64,000 nucleotides of DNA from Oscillospiraceae bacterium (GTDB taxonomy: Bacteria > Bacillota > Clostridia > Oscillospirales > Ruminococcaceae): the NCBI GenBank assembly GCA_012520915.1, contig JAAYNJ010000024.1, positions 62,001-126,000 on the forward strand, read 5' to 3'. Shown piece after piece: positions 27,032 to 36,878 of the stretch. Positions within the stretch are counted from its first letter, which is position 1, and the number at the start of each line of letters is the position of its first letter. The translations under genes were made by a program, and so were the position numbers. The notes below the pieces were generated by a model. That model did not search any database. It was not told the origin of the DNA and was given only the letters and a program-made list of their open reading frames with translations.

Positions 27032-28504
27032 ATGCAGTACATAAGCACCAGAGATTCAGGCGATAGGGTATCATCCGGACTTGCGATAGTAAAAGGGATT
27101 TCAAAATCCGGAGGACTTTATGCTCCGGAAAATCTTGAAGATATATTCAATTATGAATTATTTGAAATATTTAAAACCGGTTACAGTAAGCTTGCCGCTG
27201 CAATATTGAACAAATTGTTGACCGATTTCGATTCGGATCATCTTGTAAATTTTGCAAAAAAAACATATGCCGATTCCTTTGGCAGCGAACCGGCTAAGCT
27301 GCGAAAACTTGAAAAAAACAAATATGTCATGGAGCTTTGGAGCGGACCGACATTTGCCTTTAAAGATTATGCCCTCCAAATTTTGCCGTATCTGCTATCC
27401 GAAGCAAAAGAAATAAATAGAATAAACAGTAAAACATTGATTTTAGTGGCAACTTCAGGCGATACTGGCAAAGCCGCCCTTGAAGGATTCAAAAATTCGG
27501 ACGGTATCGGTGTAGCTGTATTATTCCCCAAAGACGGTGTAAGCGAGATTCAGAAACTTCAAATGCTGACTCAAAAAGGCAGGAATGTTGCAGTATTTCC
27601 ATACGAAGGCAATTTTGACGACACTCAGCGTATTGTGAAAAAACTCATGACTGATTCGGATCTCATTAAAACCGTAAACGATATGGACGTGAGCTTCGGA
27701 AGCGCCAATTCCATCAATTGGGGCAGACTTGCACCCCAGATTGTATATTATTTTTATTCCTATCTCGTTCTTGTTGATAAGAAGGAAATTAAATTCGGAG
27801 ATAAAGTGGATTTTTGTGTTCCAAGCGGAAACTTCGGAAATATACTTGCAGGATACTATGCAAAAAGAATGGGTCTTCCCATTTCAAAGCTTGTCTGCGC
27901 TTCAAATGCAAACAACGTTCTGACCGACTTTATCTCAAGCGGAATCTATTCTTCAGACAGAACTTTTTATAATACGATTTCACCTTCGATGGATATACTC
28001 GTATCGAGCAATGTGGAAAGGCTCATTTGGGATTTGACCGACAAAAACGATAAAAGGGTTTCTGAGTTGTACCGTTCTCTTGCGGAGAAAAAGGAATTTA
28101 GGTTGACACATGAAGAAAAACAAAGATTAAATGAAAATTTTGTTGCTTATTCTTGTGACGACACGGTAACCGAAAATATGATTTCAAAGGTTTTCAATTA
28201 TTCAGGCTATCTGATCGACCCGCACACTGCGGTCGCATTTGACGCAGCTGAAAAGAACGGCTTTAAAAATCCCACTATTATCATTTCGACCGCAAGCCCC
28301 TTTAAGTTTTCCGTCGATGTACTTAAAGCTTTAGGTATAAACAGTACGGGATTTGAATCAATAAGAGAGCTGGAAAAGGTTAGCGGATTAAAGGCTCCGA
28401 AAGCAATGGTTGATTTGGAACACTCTGCCATCAGATTCCGCGGCAGCTACAATAAGGAAAACATTCGAAGTTCAATTATAAATTTTTCATCGAGTTTAAT
28501 TTAA
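27032..28504 (+). CDS. thrC: Threonine synthase
   Basis: PLP enzyme converting O-phosphohomoserine to threonine. The PLP lysine is in SGPTFAFKDYALQ, phosphate-binding turns appear in ATSGDTGKAALEGF and VPSGNFGNILAGYYAKRMG, and the N-terminus YISTRDSGDRVSSGLAIVKGIS is typical of the long ThrC form. 490 residues. TAGGAG precedes ATG 27032. No homoserine kinase or dehydrogenase gene is adjacent. Confidence 0.95.
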   Translation: MQYISTRDSGDRVSSGLAIVKGISKSGGLYAPENLEDIFNYELFEIFKTGYSKLAAAILNKLLTDFDSDHLVNFAKKTYADSFGSEPAKLRKLEKNKYVMELWSGPTFAFKDYALQILPYLLSEAKEINRINSKTLILVATSGDTGKAALEGFKNSDGIGVAVLFPKDGVSEIQKLQMLTQKGRNVAVFPYEGNFDDTQRIVKKLMTDSDLIKTVNDMDVSFGSANSINWGRLAPQIVYYFYSYLVLVDKKEIKFGDKVDFCVPSGNFGNILAGYYAKRMGLPISKLVCASNANNVLTDFISSGIYSSDRTFYNTISPSMDILVSSNVERLIWDLTDKNDKRVSELYRSLAEKKEFRLTHEEKQRLNENFVAYSCDDTVTENMISKVFNYSGYLIDPHTAVAFDAAEKNGFKNPTIIISTASPFKFSVDVLKALGINSTGFESIRELEKVSGLKAPKAMVDLEHSAIRFRGSYNKENIRSSIINFSSSLI

Positions 28505-28505
28505 A

Positions 28506-29192
28506 ATGGCATTGTATGCAATTGGCGACACACATCTTTCTTTCGGTTGTGACAAACCAATGGATGTTTTTGATGGATGGTTTGATTATGTTTCGAGATT
28601 ATCATCCGAATGGCATAAAAACATCCTCGCCTCCGACACCGTTGTTATTGTCGGAGATTTTTCCTGGGCAATGAATATCGATGAGGCTCTTGAAGATTTC
28701 AAATTCATTGATTCTCTGCCCGGAAAAAAAATATTGGTAAAAGGCAATCACGACTATTGGTGGGGGAGCTTAAAAAAGATGCGGGAGTGGCTCAATGATA
28801 ACAGTATTGAGACTGTTAGTTTTCTTCATAACAACTTTTTTGTCTATGAAGACATTGCCATATGCGGAACGAGAGGGTGGATTACTCCCGAAAATGACGC
28901 CGATTTGAAGGTGTATAACAGAGAACTCAATCGATTAAAACTCTCATTGGATTCGGCAAAAAAATCCGGATTTGAAAGAATTTTCTCTTTTATACATTAT
29001 CCTCCGATTTATTTAAACTACAGGCAGGAGGAATTTATCGAGTTGTTGAAACAATACAATGTAGAACGGTGTTACTACGGTCACGTTCACGGAAAGAGTA
29101 TAAATTATTCGGTAAACACTGTTGTTGAAGATATTAAATTCAAACTCGTTTCCGCAGATTATCTTAATTTTTCACCGCTCTTCGTCTATTGA
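28506..29192 (+). CDS. Calcineurin-like metallophosphoesterase
   Basis: 228 residues with all five metal-binding blocks: GDTHL, GDFSWAMN, KGNHDYWW, FIHYPP and YGHVHG. Such proteins hydrolyse phosphoesters using two metals. The substrate is unknown. It starts one base after thrC and probably shares its message. This particular subfamily (WGSLKKM after GNHDYW) is widespread in Clostridia as a predicted phosphohydrolase. Confidence 0.88.
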   Translation: MALYAIGDTHLSFGCDKPMDVFDGWFDYVSRLSSEWHKNILASDTVVIVGDFSWAMNIDEALEDFKFIDSLPGKKILVKGNHDYWWGSLKKMREWLNDNSIETVSFLHNNFFVYEDIAICGTRGWITPENDADLKVYNRELNRLKLSLDSAKKSGFERIFSFIHYPPIYLNYRQEEFIELLKQYNVERCYYGHVHGKSINYSVNTVVEDIKFKLVSADYLNFSPLFVY

Positions 29193-29198
29193 TACTGA

Positions 29199-29227
29199 TA
29201 GATATAATTTGCTGTATATGATATAAT
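29199..29227 (+). promoter_or_regulatory. Promoter for tig-clpP-clpX
   Basis: TAGATA, a 17-base spacer and TATAAT at 29222-29227 with the extended -10 dinucleotide TG at 29219-29220. It stands 30 bases before the trigger factor start. Confidence 0.6.
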
Positions 29228-29256
29228 TATCCAGCATTTCATTTTGGAGGAATAAT

Positions 29257-30576
29257 ATGTTGTTGACCGAAATCAAACCCTTAGAAAACGGCGAATACGA
29301 ACTTAAAGTTAAGATTGAGGCCGAGGCTTTTAACAACTCGGTTGAGGCGGAATATAAAAAGAACCGGAGAAAAATAAATGTTCCGGGTTTCAGAAAAGGT
29401 AAGGCGCCAAGATCAATAATTGAAAAGATGTATGGCGAAAGCTTTTTTTATGATGATGCATTGAATAATATGCTCGGTGAAGTATATGAGAATGCAGTTA
29501 GCGAAGCAAAATTAAGAACTATCGGAAAACCCAATGTTGAAGTGGAGAGTATAGACAAAAAAGACGGTGTGATATTGACTTTTGTCGTTACAAAAAGGCC
29601 CGAACTCGGCATAGGGAATTACAAAGGTCTCAATGCCAAAAAGCATCTTCATCCCGTTGAAGAATCCGATATCGATTCCGAAATCGAAAGGATGAGAGAA
29701 CGCGCCTCAAGGCTTATTACCGTCGAAGACAGAGCAGCCAAAGACGGTGATATTGCTTCTATCGATTTTGAAGGATTTGTAGACGGTGTTCCATTTGAGG
29801 GGGGAAAAGCCGAAAATTACAGTCTGATTCTCGGTTCCGGGCAGTTTATACCCGGTTTTGAGGATAAGATTGTCGGGCATGAAATAGGCGAAGAATTTGA
29901 TATCGAAGTTACATTTCCCGAAGACTATAATGCGGAGGAACTTGCAGGTAAGGATTCCGTCTTTAAGATTAAATTGAACGAACTCAAGTATAAAGAGCTT
30001 CCCGAACTTGATGACGAGTTCGTAAAAGATGTAAGTGAATTTGACACCATTGCCGAGTTAAGAGAGGACATTTCAAACAAACTGAAGGAAACAAGAGAAA
30101 AAGCAGCTGAAACAGGCGTGGAAAATCAATTGGGAGAACTGTTGTCCGATTTGCTTATAGGAGAAATCCCGGATGTTATGATAGAAGACCGCATTGATGA
30201 TATGGCAAGAGACTTTTCCTATCGTCTCGGTGCACAGGGACTTGATGTTGACAACTATTTGAAGTATACCAACCAAGACTCTGCGGCTTTTCGTGACGGT
30301 TTTAGAGAAAGCGCAAAAAAGCAGGTATCATTGAGATTGGCGCTTGAAGCTGTTGCTCGTGCGGAGAATATTGAAATCACTGAGGAAGATATTGATTCGG
30401 AGTTTGTAAAACTCTCCGAACAATACAAAATGGATGTTGATAAAATTAAAAGCTTCATCCACCCCGACGATCTTTCGGAAGACTTAAAGGCCAATAAGGC
30501 ACTTGATATTGTCAGAAAAAACGCAATCGTTGTCGATGATATTCATAATGAAGAAGAGTGTGAAGTTTCAAATTAA
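29257..30576 (+). CDS. tig: Trigger factor
   Basis: Ribosome-bound chaperone with peptidyl-prolyl isomerase activity. Three domains in order: ribosome-binding N-domain with VPGFRKGKAPRSIIEKM (signature loop at about 45-60), FKBP-type domain about 150-245 (DGDIASIDFEGFVDGVPFEGG, LGSGQFIPGFEDKIVG), and a helical C-domain to 439. TTGGAGGA precedes ATG 29257. First gene of the conserved tig-clpP-clpX-lon-engB order. Confidence 0.97.
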   Translation: MLLTEIKPLENGEYELKVKIEAEAFNNSVEAEYKKNRRKINVPGFRKGKAPRSIIEKMYGESFFYDDALNNMLGEVYENAVSEAKLRTIGKPNVEVESIDKKDGVILTFVVTKRPELGIGNYKGLNAKKHLHPVEESDIDSEIERMRERASRLITVEDRAAKDGDIASIDFEGFVDGVPFEGGKAENYSLILGSGQFIPGFEDKIVGHEIGEEFDIEVTFPEDYNAEELAGKDSVFKIKLNELKYKELPELDDEFVKDVSEFDTIAELREDISNKLKETREKAAETGVENQLGELLSDLLIGEIPDVMIEDRIDDMARDFSYRLGAQGLDVDNYLKYTNQDSAAFRDGFRESAKKQVSLRLALEAVARAENIEITEEDIDSEFVKLSEQYKMDVDKIKSFIHPDDLSEDLKANKALDIVRKNAIVVDDIHNEEECEVSN

Positions 30577-30594
30577 CGATTTTTAGGAGATATA

Positions 30595-31206
30595 ATGGAT
30601 AAGAAGCATTATCAAAAACCTAATATGAACCTTGTTCCCATGGTTGTTGAGCAAACCAGCAGGGGAGAGCGTTCCTATGATATTTTTTCCAGGCTTTTAA
30701 ATGACAGGATTATTATGTTGTTCGATGAGATTAATGATACAACCGCCAGTCTTGTCGTATCTCAGCTTTTATATCTCGAAGGCCAGGATCCCACAAAAGA
30801 TATAAATCTATACATAAATTCACCCGGCGGCTCAATTTCATCGGGATTTGCAATATACGATACGATGAACTATATAAAATGTGATGTAGCGACCATTTGT
30901 GTCGGCATGGCTGCATCTATGGGTGCATTTTTACTCGCTGCAGGAGCTAAAGGTAAAAGATTTGCCCTCCCTAACAGTGAAATCATGATTCACCAGCCCG
31001 CAGGCGGCACCAGAGGACAGGCAACGGATATAAAAATTCATGCTGAGAGAATTATCAAACTTAAGGAAAAATTAAATTTTATCCTTTCCGAGAAAACATC
31101 TCAGTCTATTGAAGTTATTGAAAGGGATACCGAAAGAGATACATTCCTTTCTGCTGATGAAGCAAAAGACTACGGTCTCATAGACCTTGTAATTGAAAAT
31201 CACTAA
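30595..31206 (+). CDS. clpP: ATP-dependent Clp protease proteolytic subunit
   Basis: Tetradecameric serine protease. The nucleophile serine is S108 ([11 protein letters not shown]), the histidine is H133 (IMIHQPAGG), and the aspartate falls in the [11 protein letters not shown] region. 203 residues. The N-terminus [23 protein letters not shown] is typical. TAGGAG before ATG 30595. Works with ClpX encoded 14 bases downstream. Confidence 0.97.
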   Translation: MDKKHYQKPNMNLVPMVVEQTSRGERSYDIFSRLLNDRIIMLFDEINDTTASLVVSQLLYLEGQDPTKDINLYINSPGGSISSGFAIYDTMNYIKCDVATICVGMAASMGAFLLAAGAKGKRFALPNSEIMIHQPAGGTRGQATDIKIHAERIIKLKEKLNFILSEKTSQSIEVIERDTERDTFLSADEAKDYGLIDLVIENH

Positions 31207-31220
31207 TTATGGAGCTGTAA

Positions 31221-32471
31221 ATGTCTGATAACAAGACGCTTTATTGCGCATTTTGCGGAAAAAATCAGGATCAGGTTTCCAGAATGCTTGTAGGTCCGAA
31301 TGTATATATATGTAATGAATGTGTAACTCTTTGTCACTCGTTGCTGGACGAAGAAGACTTGTTTTTAGCACGAAGTGCGAATTCTGAAAAAGATTCAAGG
31401 TACGAAAGAAAGAAGCCGCTTTTGCGACCTAAAGAAATAAAATCCATACTTGATGAATATGTAATCGGACAGGACGAAGCAAAGATAGTCCTCTCCGTCT
31501 CGGTTTACAACCACTACAAGAGGATAGAGCGGGGTATAAAAGATGAAGTAGAACTTCAAAAAAGCAATATTCTTTTGCTCGGTCCGTCCGGTGTCGGCAA
31601 AACCTACCTGGCACAAACGCTGGCAAAGATTCTTGATGTACCCTTCGCAATTGCAGACGCAACTACATTGACGGAAGCAGGTTATGTCGGAGAAGATGTC
31701 GAAAACATTCTGTTAAAGCTCATTCAGGCTGCGGACTACGATATAGAGAGAGCTGAGAAGGGCATAATATATGTAGATGAAATTGATAAAATTACAAGAA
31801 AAAGTGAAAACCCCTCAATTACAAGAGATGTGGGAGGCGAAGGGGTTCAACAGGCACTTTTAAAAATAATTGAAGGCACCGTAGCAAATGTGCCCCCTCA
31901 AGGCGGCCGCAAGCATCCGCAACAACAATTCATAGAAGTGGACACATCAAATATTCTGTTTATCTGCGGCGGCTCTTTCGACGGAATAGATAAAATAATT
32001 GAAAGAAGAGTAGCTACTTCGTCAATCGGATTCGGTTCCGAAGTAAAAAGCGTGGGTTCAAAAGCCAGAGAAGAGCTTTTAAAGAAAGTCGAGTCTCACG
32101 ACCTCATCAAATTCGGTTTAATTCCGGAATTGGTAGGCAGAATTCCCGTTATTTCGGTATTGGATGATTTGGACAGGGACATGCTTGTCAGAATACTCAA
32201 GGAACCGAAAAATTCACTGATTAAACAATATGACCTTTTATTTTCCCTTGACGGCGTGGAAATTGAATTTGAAGATGAGGCTCTGAAGAGTGTAGCATCC
32301 AAAGCCATCGAACGTCAGGGCGGCGCAAGAGCCTTGCGTTCAATTCTCGAGACAATGCTCATCCCCATAATGTACGAAGTGTCATCAAGAGACGATATTA
32401 AAAAAGTCATAATAGATAAAAATTGTATAGGTAGCGGGGAACCGGAGATTGTTTTACGCAAAACAGTATAA
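31221..32471 (+). CDS. clpX: ATP-dependent Clp protease ATP-binding subunit ClpX
   Basis: AAA+ unfoldase feeding ClpP. N-terminal zinc-binding domain ([14 protein letters not shown]...YICNECV), Walker [13 protein letters not shown], Walker [11 protein letters not shown], and the ClpP-binding/pore elements in the usual places ([19 protein letters not shown]). 416 residues, normal. GGAG before ATG 31221. Confidence 0.97.
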   Translation: MSDNKTLYCAFCGKNQDQVSRMLVGPNVYICNECVTLCHSLLDEEDLFLARSANSEKDSRYERKKPLLRPKEIKSILDEYVIGQDEAKIVLSVSVYNHYKRIERGIKDEVELQKSNILLLGPSGVGKTYLAQTLAKILDVPFAIADATTLTEAGYVGEDVENILLKLIQAADYDIERAEKGIIYVDEIDKITRKSENPSITRDVGGEGVQQALLKIIEGTVANVPPQGGRKHPQQQFIEVDTSNILFICGGSFDGIDKIIERRVATSSIGFGSEVKSVGSKAREELLKKVESHDLIKFGLIPELVGRIPVISVLDDLDRDMLVRILKEPKNSLIKQYDLLFSLDGVEIEFEDEALKSVASKAIERQGGARALRSILETMLIPIMYEVSSRDDIKKVIIDKNCIGSGEPEIVLRKTV

Positions 32472-32495
32472 TTGAATATAAATCTCATTTAACAG

Positions 32496-32541
32496 CACCG
32501 AATAATGTAATAATCTCAGGGCAGAACTTCGGTGTTCTGCC
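32496..32541 (+). promoter_or_regulatory. lon leader with two competing hairpins
   Basis: GGCAGAAC (32520-32527) and GTTCTGCC (32534-32541) form an 8-bp stem around TTCGGT, followed by TATTT. The segment CACCGAA at 32496-32502 is the exact complement of TTCGGTG at 32528-32534, which is inside that hairpin. The two pairings exclude each other, as in attenuators. The T-tail is short, so termination strength is uncertain. Confidence 0.45.
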
Positions 32542-32563
32542 TATTTAAGTAAATGGGGTATTG

Positions 32564-34969
32564 ATGAATAAAGACGATAAAGAAAAAATCGAAGTTTCGG
32601 TTGAGAATAGCAATACAAAGAATTTGCCATTAGTTCCAATGCGTGGATTAGTGGTATTTCCGAATACCGTAAATCATTTTGATGTCGGAAGAAAAAAGAC
32701 TTTCGGCGCCATAGAATGGGCACTTTCTTCCGGATCACAAATATTTGTGGCAACTCAAAAGGATGTTGCCGTTGAAGAACCGACTATGGAGGACCTGCAC
32801 ACTTATGGTGTTGTCGGTGAAATCAGACAGGTGCTGAGATTTACCGATAACATTGCAAAAGTACTTGTCGAGTGTAAACAGAGAGCTAAAATTTTACAGC
32901 TTCATGATGATGAAGAATATTACACCGTCGATATTGAAGATGCTCCCGTAGAGCCTCTTAAACCCAAAGACAAGGATAAAAGCGAGGCGCTGACAAGATC
33001 GATAAGAGAACAACTTGATATTTTCCTTGACTACTATCCGAAACTGTCGGGTGACATAATACTCAACGCACATAGCAATAACGACCCGCATTCTTTTGTC
33101 GAAAATCTTGCATTCAATCTGCCCTTTGATTATTTAAAAAAGCAGGAAATATTGGATGAGTCGGAAGTAATAAAACGCATGCAGTTACTGCTTGCCGCAA
33201 TAACCCATGAAAACAAAATCTTGAGTATTGAAAGAGATATTACCGAACGTGTTAGGGGTCAAATCGACAAAAACCAAAGGGAGTATTACCTTAGAGAGCA
33301 GATGAGAGCCATATCCTCGGAGCTCAGTGAAGACGACTCTCAGGACGAGATAGAAGAATACCTTACAAAAATCTCCAATCTCCCAATAGAAGAAACGCAT
33401 AAAATAAAGCTTCAGAAAGAAGTCTCCAGACTACAGGGTATGCCCGGAAACTCACAGGAAGCCTCGGTGATAAGAACCTACCTCGATACAGTCATCGAAC
33501 TCCCCTGGGACAATTATTCGACGGATAATTTCGATATAGAGCACGCTAAGGAAATTCTGGATAAAGATCATTTCGGTTTGGATGACGTGAAAGACAGAAT
33601 GCTTGAATTTATCGCTGTCAGGAGTCTTACCGATTCGATAAACGCGCAGATTATATGCCTTATCGGCCCCCCGGGAGTCGGAAAGACTTCCATTGCTAAA
33701 GCAGTTGCCGAAAGTATGGGCAGAAAGTTTGTTAGGATATCCCTTGGCGGGGTTAGAGATGAAGCTGAAATCCGCGGACATAGAAGGACATATATAGGTT
33801 CCATGCCCGGAAGAATAATCTCAGCAATTCAGCAGGCAGGTACAAAAAATCCTCTTATTCTGCTTGACGAAGTGGATAAGCTCGGAAGCGACTATAGGGG
33901 AGACCCCTCATCCGCATTGCTTGAAGTACTGGATCCCGAACAAAACAACAACTTCAGAGACCACTATCTTGACATGCCGTTCGATCTGAGCAAAGTTCTT
34001 TTTATCACCACTGCAAACAATCGCTCCACCATACCCGCCCCGCTCTACGACAGAATGGATGTCGTTGAAGTAAGCAGTTATACCAGAATTGAGAAGTTCA
34101 ATATAGCAAAAAAACATCTTCTGAAAAAACAGCTTGACAGACACGGGGTTACTAAAAAGCAGTTCAGAATTAGCGATGCGGCGATAATGAGTCTTATCGA
34201 TAATTATACGCGTGAGGCGGGGGTAAGAAACCTTGAAAGAACTCTAGCAAAACTGATTCGAAAATCCGCACGCATAATAGTGTCTAAAAAGGCGGAGACA
34301 ATTAATGTTACCGTAAAGAATCTTGAGGACTTCCTTGGACCGAAGATAGTAAGATCCAGCCTGGCAAGCAGGCAAAACCAGATAGGGGTCGTCAACGGAC
34401 TGGCCTGGACATCTTTTGGAGGTGAATTATTGCCTATCGAGGCTTCGGTTTTCAGGGGAAGCGGAAAGCTTGAACTTACCGGCCGCCTTGGCGAAGTAAT
34501 GAAAGAATCTGCAAAGATAGCAATTTCATTTATAAGAACGATTCCTCTCGTCTACGGTATTCCTAAAGAACTGCTTACGGAATACGATATTCATATTCAC
34601 GCACCCGAAGGTGCCGTGCCAAAAGACGGACCGTCCGCCGGCGTAACATTGACGACTGCACTGGTATCTTCCATTTCCGGGTTTGCAGCGCGCAAAGATG
34701 TTGCGATGACCGGCGAAATAACGCTTAAAGGCGATATTCTTCCCATTGGAGGCTTAAAAGAGAAACTGATAGCCGCTTATAAAGAAAAAATTAACCTCGT
34801 CCTGATTCCCAAAGACAACATGCCGGACTTATATGATGTACCCGAAGAAGTAAAATCCGGGCTGAGAATAGAACCCGTAACCAACATGATTGAAGTACTA
34901 AAAAAGTCCTTAATCGTCCCCGAGAAACAGTCAAAAAAGGACAACGAACCTTCACCGGAAATAGAATAA
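32564..34969 (+). CDS. lon: ATP-dependent protease Lon
   Basis: AAA+ serine protease degrading damaged and regulatory proteins. N-terminal substrate domain (LPLVPMRGLVVFPNTV), ATPase core with GPPGVGKTSIAKAVA and LILLDEVDKLG, and protease domain with catalytic serine S691 in PKDGPSAGVTL and a lysine in IGGLKEKLIAA. 801 residues from ATG 32564, which has GGGG five bases upstream; the TTG at 32561 is three bases earlier. It is separated from clpX by a structured 92-base leader. Confidence 0.97.
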   Translation: MNKDDKEKIEVSVENSNTKNLPLVPMRGLVVFPNTVNHFDVGRKKTFGAIEWALSSGSQIFVATQKDVAVEEPTMEDLHTYGVVGEIRQVLRFTDNIAKVLVECKQRAKILQLHDDEEYYTVDIEDAPVEPLKPKDKDKSEALTRSIREQLDIFLDYYPKLSGDIILNAHSNNDPHSFVENLAFNLPFDYLKKQEILDESEVIKRMQLLLAAITHENKILSIERDITERVRGQIDKNQREYYLREQMRAISSELSEDDSQDEIEEYLTKISNLPIEETHKIKLQKEVSRLQGMPGNSQEASVIRTYLDTVIELPWDNYSTDNFDIEHAKEILDKDHFGLDDVKDRMLEFIAVRSLTDSINAQIICLIGPPGVGKTSIAKAVAESMGRKFVRISLGGVRDEAEIRGHRRTYIGSMPGRIISAIQQAGTKNPLILLDEVDKLGSDYRGDPSSALLEVLDPEQNNNFRDHYLDMPFDLSKVLFITTANNRSTIPAPLYDRMDVVEVSSYTRIEKFNIAKKHLLKKQLDRHGVTKKQFRISDAAIMSLIDNYTREAGVRNLERTLAKLIRKSARIIVSKKAETINVTVKNLEDFLGPKIVRSSLASRQNQIGVVNGLAWTSFGGELLPIEASVFRGSGKLELTGRLGEVMKESAKIAISFIRTIPLVYGIPKELLTEYDIHIHAPEGAVPKDGPSAGVTLTTALVSSISGFAARKDVAMTGEITLKGDILPIGGLKEKLIAAYKEKINLVLIPKDNMPDLYDVPEEVKSGLRIEPVTNMIEVLKKSLIVPEKQSKKDNEPSPEIE

Positions 34970-34981
34970 AGAGCTTATATA

Positions 34982-35572
34982 ATGATCAATTTTTCGAAAA
35001 CCGAATTTTTAAAATCCGCAGCACTGCCGAAAGATATTTATATAGGTGAAGCAGGGGAAATAGCGATGTGCGGACGTTCCAATGTAGGTAAATCCACACT
35101 GATAAACAAGCTTTGTAACAGAAAATCTCTGGCAAGAACCAGCTCCACACCCGGCAAGACCACAACCATTAACTATTACCGAATTAAAAAGGATTTTTAT
35201 ATTACCGATCTTCCCGGATACGGTTTTGCACGACGCTCGCAGTCCGAACGCAGGAGATGGGCAGATTTAATGGAGAGTTATTTTAGAAATGCGTTGAATA
35301 TCAGACTGGCACTTCTCCTGTTGGATGTAAGACATGAACCCTCATCGGACGATATCACAATGATAAACTTTCTTGTCGGATCAAATCTTCCTTTTATGGC
35401 GGTCATGACTAAATCGGATAAACCCAAAAAATCCGAACTTTCTGAAAAAATCAATTTTTTAAACGAATATATGGAAAAGTATTCGCCAATCGATTCAATT
35501 GCTGTTTCCATAAAGGACAGCAAAGCTATTGACAAACTGAGAAACTCTATATCTGATTATTTGGAGATATAA
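34982..35572 (+). CDS. engB: Ribosome biogenesis GTPase EngB (YsxC)
   Basis: Small GTPase needed for 50S assembly. G1 CGRSNVGKSTLINKL, G2 STPGKTTTINYY, G3 DLPGYGFARR, G4 TKSDK. 196 residues. It follows lon by 12 bases, as in other Firmicutes. ATG 34982; ribosome site weak (AAAGAG). Confidence 0.96.
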   Translation: MINFSKTEFLKSAALPKDIYIGEAGEIAMCGRSNVGKSTLINKLCNRKSLARTSSTPGKTTTINYYRIKKDFYITDLPGYGFARRSQSERRRWADLMESYFRNALNIRLALLLLDVRHEPSSDDITMINFLVGSNLPFMAVMTKSDKPKKSELSEKINFLNEYMEKYSPIDSIAVSIKDSKAIDKLRNSISDYLEI

Positions 35573-35573
35573 T

Positions 35574-36878
35574 ATGGATTTAAAAAAAGCAAATGAATTT
35601 CTTTCGGTAAATGATAACGGGCATTTGACATTTGAGGAACTTGATACGGTAGAATTGGCAAAAAAATACGGAACCCCTCTTTATTTGATGAGCGAAAACA
35701 GCATAAAATCAAATATAAAAAACTATCTCGATGCGATTGAGGAATCTTTTGGTAAAAGGGGACATGTAGCTTATGCATGTAAAGCATTCTGTTGCAAAGA
35801 AATGGCCAGGCTTGCGGATAATCAAGGTCTTTGGCTGGATGTAGTTTCTTCAGGCGAGCTTTACACAGCACTTTCGGCGGATTTTCCTGCGGAAAGAATA
35901 ATTTTTCACGGCAATAATAAATCAAACGATGAATTGAAGTTGGCAGTAGATAATTCAGTCGGCAGGATAGTGGTAGATAATGAATACGAACTTGAAAGAT
36001 TAATAAATATTGCCGAAACAACCGGAAAAGTTCAGAAAATTCAGATTCGATTAAAACCCGGTGTTGATCCCGATACCCATCAATATGTAAGAACCGGCGG
36101 AATAAATTCAAAATTCGGTATTTCATTGAGTGACGGCACAATTGACAGAATAGTTAGAACCGCTAATCAGTGTAAGGCCGTTAAGCTTGTCGGGATTCAT
36201 TGTCATATAGGCTCCCAAATACTCGATTATTCCGTATATTTTGATGCCGTTGATGTTATGGTTAAAATAATTTCCGACATTAATCAAAATCATAACTTGT
36301 CGTTGGAAGAGCTGAATTTAGGCGGCGGTTTAGGTATATATTATAAAAACGACGAGACACCGAACATTCGCGACTTTGTTAACGATATCCACTCTTCGCT
36401 TGTGAAATCTGAACAAAAGTATGGAATTAAGATTCCCGCTATCTACTTTGAACCCGGAAGGTCGATAGTGGGAAATGCCGGAATAACTTTATATAAAGTA
36501 GGTGCAATAAAAAAGGAGGAAGGTCTTACTTCTTATTTATCCGTCGACGGAGGTATGGCCGATAATCCGAGATATGCGCTCTACAAATCAAAATATTCCA
36601 TCATCCTGGCTAATAAAGCTGATAAAACCGAAATGGAAAAATTTACTGTTGCAGGCAAATGCTGTGAGAGCGGCGATCTTTTGCAGGAAGATGTTTTAAT
36701 CGCTGACGCCGTTCCGGGAGATATCCTCGCGGTTTTATCTACCGGAGCTTACAACTATTCCATGTCCTCAAATTACAATAGAATTCCTCGTCCGCCGGTT
36801 GTGATGATAAATAAAGACACATCACGCATCATCGTTAAACGCGAAAGTCTCGAAGACATTATTCGAAATGATATTTGA
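35574..36878 (+). CDS. lysA: Diaminopimelate decarboxylase
   Basis: PLP enzyme of fold type III that makes lysine from meso-diaminopimelate. PLP lysine in HVAYACKAFCCKEMARL, then VVSSGELYTAL, phosphate-binding LNLGGGLGIYY, EPGRSIVGNAG, and CCESGDLLQED with the cross-subunit cysteine. 434 residues. GGAG before ATG 35574. No lysine riboswitch lies upstream because the gene starts one base after engB. Confidence 0.95.
   Translation: MDLKKANEFLSVNDNGHLTFEELDTVELAKKYGTPLYLMSENSIKSNIKNYLDAIEESFGKRGHVAYACKAFCCKEMARLADNQGLWLDVVSSGELYTALSADFPAERIIFHGNNKSNDELKLAVDNSVGRIVVDNEYELERLINIAETTGKVQKIQIRLKPGVDPDTHQYVRTGGINSKFGISLSDGTIDRIVRTANQCKAVKLVGIHCHIGSQILDYSVYFDAVDVMVKIISDINQNHNLSLEELNLGGGLGIYYKNDETPNIRDFVNDIHSSLVKSEQKYGIKIPAIYFEPGRSIVGNAGITLYKVGAIKKEEGLTSYLSVDGGMADNPRYALYKSKYSIILANKADKTEMEKFTVAGKCCESGDLLQEDVLIADAVPGDILAVLSTGAYNYSMSSNYNRIPRPPVVMINKDTSRIIVKRESLEDIIRNDI

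Noticed and set aside
35557-35573. Lysine riboswitch before lysA
   Set aside because: engB ends one base before lysA, so there is no leader.
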